Below the pieces are notes generated by a model. It saw only the letters and a list, made by a program, of their open reading frames with translations. It was not told the origin of the DNA and made no database searches. The position numbers and the translations under genes are program-made. This document shows, one piece after another, positions 39,752 through 52,867 of a DNA stretch of 64,000 nucleotides. Source of the DNA: Brugia malayi (taxonomy: Eukaryota > Nematoda > Chromadorea > Rhabditida > Onchocercidae); contig NW_025062476.1 of NCBI RefSeq assembly GCF_000002995.4, positions 186,001-250,000 of the forward strand, in the 5' to 3' direction. Numbering within the stretch: the first letter of the stretch is position 1; the number at the start of each line of letters is the position of its first letter.

Positions 39752-41567
39752 TCAACTTGATAATGTCATCAAAATGCCTGATAGTAACCGCAACCACTGA
39801 CGTAAGTTTGGAGCAGAGGACGACGTTCATTTGATCTTACCGTCAATTTTGAAGATTTATTTGTTGAACTTCTGTCAAACTGCAATGCAAATGTTACAGT
39901 GCTTAGATGGATCAAATTTAGTGTAGCAATAAGTTAGTTCGAACTCGCTGGTCTAAATTCTGATAAAGGAGCGAAAGATGAAGTAAATAAATGAGGTGCA
40001 CACCTCGTAGATCTAAGGTCTGATCAGTACGTGAGTGGTACTTAAGGGCTGCGTAGGCATCCAATCAGTCACACTGTGCTTGAGAGTATCAAATGGATAA
40101 GCCTTGAATAAAATTTATTAGAAAAACGAAAATGGAACGTCATTAACTTACAGAGTCAAAGTCATACTGAATGATTAGACTGAGCAGAAAAGATGTCGCC
40201 AGGAGTATGCAAAGAAGCTAAAATTTACGATATAATTCGTTCATGAAATCATAATAAATCAAAAATGTACTTTTTAGGTTTAATTTAACTGTACTGCATG
40301 AATTAGGAATGTATATATAAGCTTACCGCTAAGGCGATGTACAATGTGGACGAACTGTCATCCTCCGTCTCATACACAGTGCAATATGTAGAAATAGGGA
40401 CACACACAGAGGCGCAAATGGTCATCAAAAAATCATATCTGTATAGCTGGAAATTTCAAAATACTGTCAATATTTTAAAACGACTATTTCAATTTTATGG
40501 AATGCTCAAATTGAGTTTGAAAATTTTCCGAGAAAGTTGAAAGCTTTTCAATATTTCCGATTGCTGAATTATGTAACTTCAGGAAAACTGCTTTTCTTCA
40601 ATATATGTTTCGGACGCAAAATACTTTCAAACATACTATGAGGATTTCTTATCCTCTATGATACGAAAATGATATGAGTTATAAGTGTAATCAATTTGAT
40701 CGATTGATCCAAAATTAAGAATTTTTTGATGAAAGATTTTCGGCAGTTATAGAATCCCAAATAATGAAGGCTTCGGTTTCCGTACAGCCACGAATGTGAA
40801 TAGTGACAGTGAAGGTGAATAGAGGGAGAAATTAGAAATAAAAATATGTGACAGCGGTTTTTTAATCTTCATTATGCTATAAGATGACAAAAGTAAGTGA
40901 AGAAGTAAAGTTAACAAGATAATAGGGTCTGCTAGGCCAAGAAGGCAATTAAAAGCAGCCAGAATCAGAGATAGAAGGATGCAGGCCATATTGAATTCTG
41001 TCCTAGCAAACAATAAGTGCAAAAGAAAGAAAATCGCAGACGGCATTGACTGTCATCGAAATGATTTAGAGTTGACTGGTCTAGCAGTGTTGGCATTTCT
41101 TTGCTAAACTCACATATTCTGTTTGCACTACTCGCAATGAAGGAATGTGATAGGTCAATTGCGCAAGTATACTGCCACTGAGCGCCGCCAGAGCAATGAG
41201 CCATAGTAAGCCGTTAATTAGTAGCCAAGGCACAGAGGCCAAGGAAAGCAGTACGAGTACCGCCAGTCCCTGAAAAGAGTGAACAAATCAGAAATTGAGC
41301 CAAATTTTTAGAATTTCAAAACAAACTGTTAAAATCATAAAATGCTAAAAAGTTTTCTGCAATTTATGCAAGAACAGAAGATTGTAGAAGTCGAATCTAT
41401 GCCCGACCTTCTCTACCTTTTGATGCTGAAAACCACTTTTCTAAGCAAACCAGAAATGCAGAATGCTGCAGAAAGCAACCAACCATCTGTAGAAACCTGC
41501 AATAAACAATCATCTTCAGTGAACAGCTTTCCCTTGTGGCGGTAAAGGAGCAGTAATCGGAGGCCAT
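39752..41567 (-). CDS. Four-transmembrane protein, about 180 residues
   Basis: Exons, 5' to 3': 41567-41451, 41269-41114, 40446-40327, 40217-40152, 39879-39841 and probably 39796-39752. All joins are phase 0 and most sites are strong (CTTTTCAG, TTTCCAG, GTGAGT, GTAAGC, GTAAGT). The protein starts MASDYCSFTATRESC and has four hydrophobic segments: MIVYCRFLQMVGCFLQ into GLAVLVLLSL; WLLINGLLWLIALAALSG; FLMTICASVCVPISTYC; and YIALALLCILLATSFLLSLI. A short polar tail follows. The layout (short N-terminus, TM1-TM2 hairpin, acidic loop TEDDSSS before TM4) recalls nematode LAPTM-like or DUF7027-type four-TM proteins, but no diagnostic motif is visible. The first donor (CTG|GTTTGC) and the last exon after a 44-base intron are the weakest parts. 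A CTTTCAG acceptor lies three bases before the ATG. Confidence 0.6.
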
Positions 41568-41577
41568 AATCTGAAAG
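41568..41577 (-). promoter_or_regulatory. Possible spliced-leader acceptor before the four-TM gene
   Basis: On the minus strand CTTTCAG ends three bases before the ATG at 41567. A splice acceptor with no visible upstream exon, set this close to a start codon, is typical of nematode SL trans-splicing, though an ordinary 5' UTR intron would look the same. Confidence 0.4.
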
Positions 41578-44500
41578 TTGCACTTCTCTTCATGAAATTT
41601 ACTCAACTAACCAATAAGTAAACTTTTTCAATCGCAATTGCTTACTTTTATATGAAACCTAAATTTTTTATTATTACTTTTGTTTTCAATTTTTTTTCGA
41701 CTAAGTTTTTCAGCTTTACCTATAGTGGTCACACTTATATCTACAGTTTGCTTATCTTATTCTAGGGAAGGAGAAAAACGGATTTGTCTTTTAACTGAAG
41801 AAGTTAAGAGCGAATTTTCAGAATTCCTCAACAATTAGCTTACTCATACAATTAGCTCCCGACAGCTTTTTATTGTTATGAAGCAGCAGGTGACGAATGA
41901 CTTAAATGTCTAACGACTCGTTTCTCAGCCGCTTTTCCTAAAACCGGAACTAAGGAAACAACAACAACAGAAACGGATGAGATGACGTACGTTTAACCAA
42001 AACCGCTAGTGATTTAACGTGAGAAATTCCAAACCAATTGCTAAAGAAATTATTACAAAACAGTGCAAACTTTGCTTAGAGTTTTATTTTAATATTTCCT
42101 TAACACACATTAAACTGATAAAGATGCTATATTAATAGATCCAACAGGAAAGCATGAAGCGCTATTGTCGCAAATCAGAGTGCAATTTCATCTTTTCTGA
42201 CTGATAGTTAAGCATTCACAACATTTCTTCCAACAAAAATACTTTGTAGCGCAAAGTTGAACCCAGCAGGACCCAAAGTGTGATTAACCCTCTGAGAAGT
42301 TCTAAAGCACTCTTTTAAATGTGACAGTAAAAAGAAACGTCCTTAACAATCGCAATGCAAGTTTTAGCATGTGATGCAAGCACATGCAATTCGATGTCAA
42401 ACAAGCAAACATTGGCATGTTATCAATTTTCTGCTATAATAAATTATCCTTTATATTAATTCTAATTCCGGAAATGCAACCAATCCAACATGTAATGGTA
42501 ACATTTCCGGATTTCATCAATCGGTCTTCTGACTTAACTTGCTGTATTGGTTACAGAATAACAAGGAGTGTTATTTGACTTCAAGAGCGAACAAATTTTC
42601 TACATTAAATGCAACCATGCCACTAGCTTTATTGTTTTTATTCTCGTAACGATCAAAGACATTAATTAAAACATAAAAGTTAATTAAAATATGAAAAAGT
42701 CGACCATAAAATACAAAGAAATATCATCAGCTGAGCTAAATAAGTAAACGAAATCATAAATGAAAGAGTAAGCAACGTTGATAAGCAGATAGAGAGGCAA
42801 TTACTCGACATTTCCTTATCAGTTGATAAACCTACGGTAAACACGACAAAAGTCTCTGTCACATCCTTCCATTCAGCTTATTTTTGAATGCTTTAGATAA
42901 CGATGTGGAGGGAACCTCTGAATCAAAAGCTGTCCACTGAGCTGCTGAGCTGCTGAGCTATTCACTGAACTGGTGAACTGTCCTGTAAGCGATGATCTGT
43001 GCAACATTTCCTTCATTTGTGATTTGCTCTGCAAGAAGATTTTGAGGAAGGAACAACTCAAATTTTTGCATACGTATGTCAAATGTAAACGACTAGCAGA
43101 TGTACCTACCTGCGTTTTCTTTAGCTCAGGTAAAAGAATTCGTTAGCAAAAGATATTTGAATTTTTCAGCTAACACTGCTTGAAAAGAGAGAATGAGCAA
43201 TTCTTTAGAAGGTTGGAGCTTAGCTATCGAAAGAGAGGTTAGGAGTTGGTGTGATGGACGTTTACGTTGACACGTGAAACTTTGTGGTTTACTGAATGGA
43301 AACTACCGCAACGATTTCTACTCTCTCTCCGAGAATCTCTTCATCATTCAATTTCGAGTACACAGGTACGCGCTAAGCATTTGTTAAACCAATTTTAAAA
43401 GTTGACAAACACTAAAATTTGTGAGTGATGCGTCTTACCAACTTGTGCACTGTTTTGGGTGATTTGCAAAAGTAAACAATATAAGCATTTCCTTAGTAAA
43501 TCTTAAGGGAACTTAAAAGAAACGCTTGTCGCTATGAAATTCCTATGAAAGAGTCACAATTAATCACTAAATTAATCTTTCGAAATGTTATCTAATTCTA
43601 CTCACAGCTAATTAATCACCAAATAATCAACAAACTTATTTAATTTCTTTTCAGTTTACTTCCATAACTTTTATGTCAGAGTCCATTGATTATAAACTGA
43701 ATGGTATTGGACAGTTGTCCTTGACTACTGTTTACTGTTAATTATATTTACCTTACCTTCTACACTTTTCTTCTAAGTGCACTAATTTGCAAACTTATTC
43801 AGTCTTGAAAATTCTTCTTTTCCTGTGCAGGTGATTTGCATCAATTCTAAATCATCGTCACATTTATGCATCCATCTAGAGTTGTTAGTTCATATTTTAA
43901 ATAAAGGTCAGGAAATATTACAAAATTAATTAACTGCACTGCAATGCAGAAATTAAATAGAGGTGAAAGTTCAAATGTGAAACTTTGCAGTTTCTCTTAA
44001 GCTTCGAGTTTTCTTAGGAATGAAACGTAAGGAATAAAACAAAGTGAAAATAATGGGAAATTATGCCATTTAATTAATCTAGCTAATTAATTGCTAAATA
44101 GTTATAAATTCCATGAATTACATCGCAGTACAGATCATTGCTGAAACAATTATTGTAGTAGATCTAACGAAATTTATCAAACTAAGACTAATTTTCCAGA
44201 TTTCCGGTTGTCAAATTAGTTCTTTATATAAACTAACCAACCTACTCCACTAACCATTACTCATTCTAAGTTTTTGGGTAGTTTTGGGGGTATTTTAATA
44301 ATGTTTTATGATTTTATTATATTCTTTATAATTGTATTATATCTATGCGTTGTGCGTTGTTATAATGTTGATTTGTTTGATTTAATTACCCAAGTTTGAG
44401 CTCGACAAAATAAATTATCTAACAGTTACTAAATTCCACGACAGAAATTTTTGGTGCCGAAAGTGAAGTATGTCTGTCAGCATGATTGTCAGAGCGAAAT

Positions 44501-46313
44501 CGTAAAAGCAAATCTCGAGGAACTCCTCGATGAAATACTCCGTTAGATCAAAAATCGACAATGGAAGTATTCTGCCAATAATATGAAACGATAGCAAGAA
44601 TCATCAGGGAAAAATTGATGCATCTCGAAAAGTACGTTGTCCCTTGAATAGATGAAATATAATTATAAAGGATATAATACTATTATAAAAGACTAAAATA
44701 TTATCAAACCCCCAAAAAACTATCCAAAAACGTAGAATGAATAATGGTTAGCAGGGAAGGTTGATTAGTTTATATACAGAAGTAATTTGACAACCGGAAA
44801 TCCGGAAGAAAACATTCTCATGAATGTAAAACAAAGATTGGTAATAAGATTAGTTTTGTTGTGTTAGAAAAGAGGGCATAATTTAGCATGGTAAACATGG
44901 ATTAATTACAAATACAACAATATTTGGTGATTGACTTATCACGAATGAGAAAAATGTTAGCATTTGTATGTAATTTTAAATGTTTTGTTTTTTACCGCCG
45001 ACTAGGACCAGTTCATCGTGAACCAAACCCGAATGAACATTTGTTTCACTTCAAAATTTTCTCCAATTACTTTGTTAGCAAAACGAGCATTCGGGCCTAC
45101 ATTTTACCAGTAAGAAATAATTTTGTTTAACTGATGCTTTGAGCTTTGATTAACTCTTGGAAAGTATTCTCTTCGTCTCTGTGTACAGAGAGTTGTTCAG
45201 GTGATTGCAGAATAGTAATCAATTAGCTAAAGGTAAGATGAATACCGCGGTAAATTACTTGAAGCATTGATTTAATCAACGTCCAAATAGTAAATTAATG
45301 TTTGCCACTGCAAGCACTACGGTCATCTATTTGCTGAATGTACTTACCTTGGAGTAATTGGACTCGTCGGGATTCATTAGGCTCTAATTAATTGTTGGCC
45401 ATCAGCTAAGAACCACCGTCATCCTTTGACGTGAGTTTTACAGCAACTTCTTCGTCAAATCCTCAATACCAGTTGTCATTTATGATCCATTACGGTTGTC
45501 AACTAATGGGACATTTTGCACTGCAAGTTTTCCCCATTTTTAATATTTATTTTTCCTCATATCTTTCCCAATACTTAATAAGTATCATTTGCTGATTATT
45601 TTCAACTGCTTGGCTCAACTTGCTGATAGTTATCAGACTCAAATCCTGTTGCAAAGAGAATTACGGATGGTTTTCAGGTTTGCCTGAACTTATGTCACAG
45701 GTAGACATCACACCTTGATTGGCTAGAATTTCTGCTCATTTTCAAATTACCTTACCACCATCTATTAAACGTTTTATATTTTTTTGCTAGCAGAAATCAA
45801 TCGTTGAAACTGTATTTCTGAATAATAAACCCAAAAGCTACTTTAGTTGCACTCAACTCCAACCCTTTTCATTTGCAAATTTCTTTGCCTACCACAAAAC
45901 TGCATGTGGCCATGTCGGCAGTTCCGGCCAAGTATATTGCGATGCTGTAAAGTGCCTCGATCAATAAGTTAGAGCCACAAACCTCTTTCTTGTCTAGCCT
46001 TATTCCTTCATTCCAAGATAAACAGTAATGAATTGATAACACATATTTATTCCAAAACATGTCGCAATATGAAGCATCCAACAGCACTCAACTATTTCTG
46101 ATGCAGAAATTTTAATTCAAATCTTAAATACAAATTTAGATATTCGTGGACGGTACTCTTCGAATGATCACCGAAGTACAGCATCGATGATCAATTATTA
46201 TAGCTGCAACAATTCAATCCTTAATCATCAAATTATTCATCAGCTTATAATTCAGGTGCCTAAAGCTTTAAACCATTTAAAAAGTAAGAATTCTTCGGTC
46301 CCTCCATTATTAG
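41578..46313. other. Gene-poor stretch containing a foldback element
   Basis: About 4.7 kb without a recognised gene. The clearest structure is the inverted repeat at 44193-44810, listed separately. Around 42940-42965 there are short imperfect repeats of GAGCTGCT. Short open frames on both strands have no splice or domain support. Confidence 0.5.
44193..44810. mobile_element. Foldback/MITE-like element with long inverted repeats
   Basis: The left arm (about 44193-44347) is the reverse complement of the right arm (about 44650-44810). Over the best 90 or so columns, from TTTCCGGTTGTCAAATTA inward to the G run before the AT-rich part, I count about ten mismatches and one two-base gap by eye. 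The similarity continues more loosely through an AT-rich inner stretch. The spacer of about 300 bases (44348-44649) encodes nothing recognisable. No target-site duplication is evident. Long imperfect terminal repeats with a short non-coding spacer fit a non-autonomous DNA transposon or a foldback element; a hairpin RNA source is an alternative. Confidence 0.75.
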
Positions 46314-49300
46314 GATTGCTAAAAATACATTAAAGCACTTGAAAAGTACCAAAAGTTCCTTACAGCTTAAAACTAGCAATGTCGAAAATTTCCGAGATTT
46401 CCTGAAACTTTTCCCGCCCGTAAAACAATTAATCCGGATGATACCAAGCACTTTACCTCTTCTGGATATTATCATTACAAAAAGTTTAAAGGTAAAAGTT
46501 TCAGTTATCTGTTTTGTATAACTTTTTAAGAAATTCTCATTGTACTTTTCTTTTCCGTAACGTTCATTGCTTATTTAGTTATTCAATTAAACATTTCAAC
46601 AATTTAAGTTTCACAAAACTAACAGCAGCAAAGGTGCGCTGCACTACAACGAGTTATTCAATAATTTGTTGTGGTGGATCGCATATAATGAACAAAAGAA
46701 TGTCCCACAAGTTAGAATCTCAAAGGTGGAAATTACCAGAGTCACTCAATCGAGAAGCAATCTCTCTTCGACAACTTATGAGGTAGTGATAGACTTTAAA
46801 TCAAAAAGAGAAGGAAGAAAGGTGAAGGCAACTTTTGGAAGATATATAATTCAGGACTGGGAAAAACACATCCGATCGATTTTGGCAGCAATTAAGATCG
46901 ATAGTCCATCTATTTTGGAAGCAGCTCGAGATGTCGAACTTTGTTTAGCTGATAGTTTAGAAGCTCTGGGATGTCACGGTCTCATCAATTGCTCCGAGGG
47001 ACTCATTCGGTAATTTGTAAAATGAGATTTCTTTAAAGGAAGAAATTCTACTGATATATATCTCATCTAATTGCTCATTCAGATTGCTGGATGCGATATG
47101 TCTCGAGGTGTCAAACCACCAGAAAAGGCTGAAACAGGTCGCAAAACAACTCCGCAATCTGAAGATTGATAAAAGCGAGTTCGGTACGTTCGTTGTATCT
47201 CGTAACAAATAAATCAACGGTTTTTAATTATCAACAATAATTACTTTCAAACTTTAATTCGTTTGGCTATAAATTTGAAGAAGTGAGTGAGTGAAGTGTT
47301 GACGTAATGAGAAGGGGATGACGAGGAGTCGAAGGAAGGATTACCTTGCCAGTTGCAGAAGCATCCAGTGCTGCAAGTCATCATCGTCACGTGAATTTGC
47401 ACTTGTCACAGGTGTATCTCCGAATAAGCAACAATAACAGAATCAAGAATTTCCTTATCGAATCTCTCATCAATCCGAACGTATCTTTCGTTTCCTTTTA
47501 TTTCAAACTTTCTAGTCTTTTCTGAAAATATCACACAACAAAATAGCATCACAAATGATCCATTTTGATATATATAGTTAAGCAGCTTATTGCGCATTGT
47601 TTGTCGAAGAGTAATTTGTGATCAAACGCTGATCAAATTGTACAAAGTGCTGGTGAACTCGGCTCCATCCGATTATGCTATTTCGGAAACGGATCCGATA
47701 GTAGCTGATGTGATAGCAACATTCAACATGGCATATCATAGGGTAGGTGAATGAAGACCTTTTCTAGCTGGAAGCTAAAGTATATGCTATCAAATTTGCT
47801 ATCAGTTATCACCGCCCAGCTTAGCTCTAAAGCTTTTAATCCATTTGCAAGGAAAGAAGAAATTCTTTTAGCTCATTTCACTGAGAGATGTAAATTAACT
47901 TTTCGCTTTGCTTATCACACACAATATATTGAATACTTTTAAAGTGACTCATCAATTTTCAGCTTTTAAGCTTAAGCTCAATGAATCATTATCAGTTCAA
48001 TGAATGTCCAAATAGCAACAAATACATCAGTGAAACGAGTCACGAAGAGGGTTTGTTTTCTTTTGTAATTTGCATTTCTGGATAAATCGCATTTCCTTAA
48101 TTCTTATCTTTACTGTCAACAATAGCTAAAACTTTACTGAGAACCATTTCTCGACTGACCAGCTGTGCTATCAGCATTGACCCCCCGAAAGACTCATTTT
48201 ATCAACTTTTTAGATTTAGCACAATATCGCTTGCTTCTGTCCACTTCAGACACTGACACCGAAACAGATCCTTCGTGCTCTGACTTAGCCTCGTCCAACT
48301 CACAAATTGCTATTGCATCATCCTTTGGAAAAGTATTACACATTTCTTATCGAAATCTCATCTACTTTGTCTAATTTTACATTGAGTCATTTGAAATAAA
48401 CAAATTAATTCAATTAATAAGTGGAAAAGATGAAAAGTGAGATAAGAAGAAAGGTGGTGGTGAATAATTTTAAAAGAACACAGTTTCATTTATCTTTGTA
48501 GGGTATTCAACGAAACAATCGGAAAAGAAGTGGTCGAATGAAGAAAGGTAAATTCCGTTTGTTCCTGAATTTTCCTGAAAGCGTACTACTAGTAGTGGCA
48601 TGTAGTGATGAGTTTTCATTTATTCACATTTTTCTGTAAATTTCAACTTCATCTTTCTTAAGGTTATTCAACAAAGATTCATCCTCGGAATAATTCAACA
48701 TCAACGGGAAACAACGGTGTTTCACGCCATCACTCGTTGATTGATCTCCGCTACAGCAGCTGCAGCTGCAACAATCGCTGTATTGCGCGCAGCGGAATGC
48801 GATCTGCAAGAAGTATGAATAGTTTGAAACACAACGGTAATTAATTGCATTTTAATTTTATTGCGATGACGATTACAATGCAAAATTAAATAATTTGTTG
48901 TGTCGTGCTTTTAAAGATGAAAATCATTGATGACGTGAGTCACGCAAAAATCAGACTTGTCTTTCTGAAACCTGCGTAAAATGTTCAGCTTCAACGTGTA
49001 GATCAAAATTGACGAATTCTTTTTCTACAGTCAAAGTATATCAAAAGATCCCTCCACATTATTTTAAAGTGACATCATCAAAATCAAAAGAGTTTTAATC
49101 GTCTCTACTTCATATGTATTTTCACATGTATTCCAAGTTATCTTCGTAACTTATCTCAGTTACATTCGTGCTATGTTTACTTAAACAGGTCAACTAATGT
49201 CAAAAATGAAGAAATGGAAGTTATGAATAAAGATAAGCTTGGAATTGCTCAGCTCACCTTGTAGCATTGCCCTTTCTGATCTCTTCCACTTTGCAAATAT

Positions 49301-51442
49301 TTGAAAGTTGCGAAGATTTATTTCAGAAAGTTGTGCATTTTGGTATCATTAATTTAAAAAAAATTGCAAAGAATGAAGCGAGGATATCTGTATCAGTGAT
49401 AAAGCTAACCAAATTTACTTGCCACAATTTTTGAAAAAAAAGTGAATTGATTATAATTTCATATTTAGCTAAATAAATGTCAAAAAAAAATGACAGCGAT
49501 CGTTTCAATCTGTAGAAATCTTGCATGAAGTAAAATATTTCATGATCCGATGCACTTTTCTGATAAGTCTCTGTTGAGTGAAGTGAAAGCTCATGTTAGT
49601 TACATTTTTACTTGATCAAATAGATTTTTCGATCTGAAATATATTTTAGATTCTACTGCGCAATCACATCATCATTATCAGATGCTCGTGGATCAATGTT
49701 CGCTTGCTAAAGATGATGCGAAAGTCAAAAGCTTCAAATCAAATTCACTTTTTTTCTTTTTTAATGGGACTTTTTGACTGACAGAAATTAATTAAATGTC
49801 TTTTTCTTTTCGCTTTAGATTTGGAGTGGAAAAATGGCAAACATTGAAATTGAAACGCTGTCTTTCAGCATGTGAAGTTGTCCAAAAATTCATTTAAATA
49901 CTTTAAACAGAGAGTCCTACACATAGCAATGAATAATTATAGCGATTCTATCTAATATCATCGAAATTTTTAATTACAGATAGAGCGATTGTACAGTGAA
50001 TGCTATGAGACCAAAAGCCAAGTTCAATTAATGGCTGAGCAAGAAAATGAAAGAGCAATTGATCGGTTGGATTAACTGCTGAATTTTTTGATTAACTGCA
50101 AAGGTGTCGAAACATTAGAATTGCTCTAAATTTTTAGATTCTCAAAAAAGGAACATTCGTTTGGTGTTGCGAAAAACAAAGACAAAAATAGCTGTCGTGC
50201 TACATGCGAGGAAACATTAGAACTGGTCAAGAAATTTAGAAATCTGTACTACAAGGACGGAAAGGAAATCCTGAAAATACTGGAGGGATTGCCAGAGTTC
50301 CGCGGTTCCAAGGATTTACAGCATAAAATACTTATGTTAACCGTTGTGGTAGGACTCTTTCAAACTTTATCAACAATACGGGTACACAAGTGATCATCAG
50401 GTATCTTCAGCATAGGAGGTGCATTAGTTCAGTCAGATTTGCGCTCATTCTTGAAATGGTTGCTGGGCTTTTTTTTTTTTTTTCAGCTCTCTTATCGCTC
50501 AGTGCAGCAAAATGTGGAACGACGACGTCGAATGATTTTTAAAATTCTCGGCGATCTACCATCTGAGAACGAAGAGAGTGAGAATCTTGAAGATGCAATT
50601 TACAAATACATGAGTCGAAAAGCTGTCGACGACCATGGAAAAAATAGCATCACCAAGGCATGACGAATGAAATTTTTATAAGTTGCAAGAATTAAATGCA
50701 ATGCTTCATATGTAACATACTTCAACGTCATACTTTTATACGTGAAACATAGATGTGTCAGTCGTCTGGTAACAGTACATAAAAGTTAACATACACTTGA
50801 CGTGTGACATTAGCAAGAAGAAAGAAATGAACCGATTCAGCCCTCTTTTCAACATGATTACTTTTGCTTTCATCTATGCTAACTAGCATTACTTTGCTAG
50901 AAAAGTTTCAGTTTCAGCAAATAATGTCACAGATCCGAAATGCATTGTGTAACTTTCCATCTTTGAGAAGTTGCACCTTTTTCAATAAATTTATTTTGGA
51001 CTGCGTGACAACAACATGGAGTCTTGTGGTTGGATTGAACGGAAAGCCGCCAAGGTGCTGAATTTTGATTTTTGCATTCTGCAAATTGCGCACAACAATA
51101 ATGCTCGGAGCTTTATCCTCTGATTGAAACTGCATGTAAAAGAAGAGTAAAGAGATGTATTCTCTGAGAAAGAAAACAATTTTGTATATTTCTCCTCGGA
51201 ATTGCACACCATTTGCCACTATTTAACTTCTCCTGCATTTTCAGAGAATGAAAGTTATTTTGAAGCTGTCTGCTTGTAGGATGTATATCGAATATCAGGG
51301 TCGACGGTTCGACGCCAACAGACATCAGCGACACATCGTCTCCTCCAACATTCGAAGCAGCACAGTTCGACAATACCTGTGGCCTGCCATTGTTGACAAA
51401 AGCACCGGCACGTGTGTGCACAAAGCTGTTGTAATCACTTAG
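46314..51442 (+). CDS. Mitochondria-eating protein (MIEAP/SPATA18) family
   Basis: Exons: 46314-46491 (5' limit uncertain; first in-frame ATG at 46438), 46609-47009, 47083-47183, 47612-47742, 48502-48547, 48663-48836, 49650-49723, 49980-50065, 50138-50348, 50487-50657, 50918-51054, 51280-51442; all join in phase. The C-terminal 220 residues match the MIEAP domain layout. A helix, CEETLELVKKFRNLYYKDGK, is followed by RSVQQNVERRRRMIFKILGD, then FILDCVTTTWSLVV, then the terminal signature YLWPAIVDKSTGTCVHKAVV. Before it lies a coiled-coil stretch (IERLYSECYETKSQVQLMAE) and a Ser/Asn/Arg-rich low-complexity exon. The N-terminal 200 residues (WWIAYNEQ..., ARDVELCLADSLEALGC) were not recognised. 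In mammals SPATA18 acts in mitochondrial quality control; a conserved role here is inference. Exon 50487-50657 must use a GC donor (AAG|GCATGA), because reading on meets TGA at 50661-50663. Confidence 0.78.
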
Positions 51443-52867
51443 ACTTAATGACGTGTTATCATTGCGTGATAACAGTAATCATATCAGCAGTGCAGTCTGA
51501 CAAGCTATATAGAGAGAGCAAATATAAACTTTACCTTCACCCCAACCTCATATTTTAATACTGCTTCTTCTTGCCTTTTGCTTTTCTTTTCTCTACGTCC
51601 AGTTGATCACACTAATTCTGTCCAGAAAATACTAACTGACCTAATGATTTCAAATTGTCCAACTTCCATTAACATAGTCCCAGCGGGAACGGAATTTTTA
51701 AGCTTAATCGCAAACAGTTTAATGCAAATGATAATTGTTAAAATAGTGAATAAAAATTGGACGAATTTCGTTATGTGCAACTGCTCGAGACAATACATGA
51801 ATTTAGAGCATTCTCGAGGAATAAATCTTTGCAAACAAATCTCTACAGATCTATCAGTGGTTGCAACCATACATTCAGAGTGTCTGTCGCTTTGTCGGAA
51901 TTGTAAAAGACTTGAAAGTGAGCTTAAGTTGGGATTACTAAAACTAACAATGCAAACTAGCAAAGAGGAAAATACTAGAAAATGTACTTAATGTGATGTC
52001 GTTGCTTAAAGTGGAAAGGATAGAAGTTGAGGCGCTTGCGGTGATGTCCGAGTGAAAAGTTATACAAAGGTCATCAGTTACACAAAGGTCATCCACACTA
52101 TTAAGGTCCAATACGTCACGGACGACGGATTTCTCTTCTGCAGGAATGGGTTTTGAAGAGAAGCGTGAAGCAGTGCCACCAGCGATTGATGAGGTTGAAG
52201 CATTTGAGATCGATATTTTATCTTTCATGAGTTATCCACACTTATATCAGAAGGATGAATGATTGATTGATTGATTGACTGACTGAATGTTCATCAGTGC
52301 AGTTCAGGATGCATTTGCTTATCTAATTTGATCAATGTTTACGATTGGTTTTCTGCATTCCGTGAATCATTTTACAATCCGGTCTTTACCCTTTGATGGG
52401 AAGGTGGTTCCGGAGAGAATGTCTTTATAGCACAGACAAGCGCTTTCCAGTTGATCAGCTTCCGGCAAGCAGTCCTCCTGACCTCTAAACTAGTCTAAAC
52501 CTTCCATATCTTCAGAGTTCTCTCTATGTCACAAAATTTATGTATGATAACAATTTGAAATCAGATTTGCCGCGCGCGCGTCATTACCGCACCATATTAC
52601 GACGGAGATACCTTTATCACATTGCTGCGGCATCTTTCTCTTTCTTCTAATGTCCTCATAGTTTGACCTTTCTTGATGTCACTTCCATTTCGCTAAAGTC
52701 GGTTTTCATGACTGGTGGCTGTCACCAGAAAACTGAAGAGCGAAAAGAGGCGCGCAGCCTTTATCGATTGATCGTGTTTCCTTTCAGTTGCATTTTTTTC
52801 TTTTTTCATTGTAATTTTCAGATTAGACTTATATATTCATTCCTCAGAAGAGACAGACTCGTTTGGA
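51443..52867. other. Unresolved locus between the MIEAP-like and SLBP genes
   Basis: Both strands carry long open frames. On plus, 51603-51989 (after an acceptor TCTACGTCCAG) is open and ends at a stop; a second block after TTCTGCAG (52144) encodes an acidic stretch ending MSYPHLYQKDE and stops at 52258-52260. On minus, 52228-51944 is open from an ATG and Ser/Thr/Asp-rich, and 51963-51607 contains a hydrophobic segment. I could not join either set into a phase-consistent gene. Short GATT/GACT repeats lie at 52260-52284 and a CG run at 52571-52580. This may be one small gene plus its antisense shadow. Confidence 0.3.

Noticed and set aside
40747..41046. Hydrophobic minus open frame between exons 2 and 3 of the four-TM gene
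   Set aside because: Its acceptor phase does not match the flanking phase-0 exons, which join directly.
49811..49872. Possible extra exon in the MIEAP-like gene after GCTTTAG
   Set aside because: None of its three frames links exon 49650-49723 to exon 49980-50065 without a stop, while the direct join is in phase.
50914..51219. 101-codon minus open frame
   Set aside because: It is antisense to MIEAP-domain exon 50918-51054, whose protein matches a known family and joins in phase.
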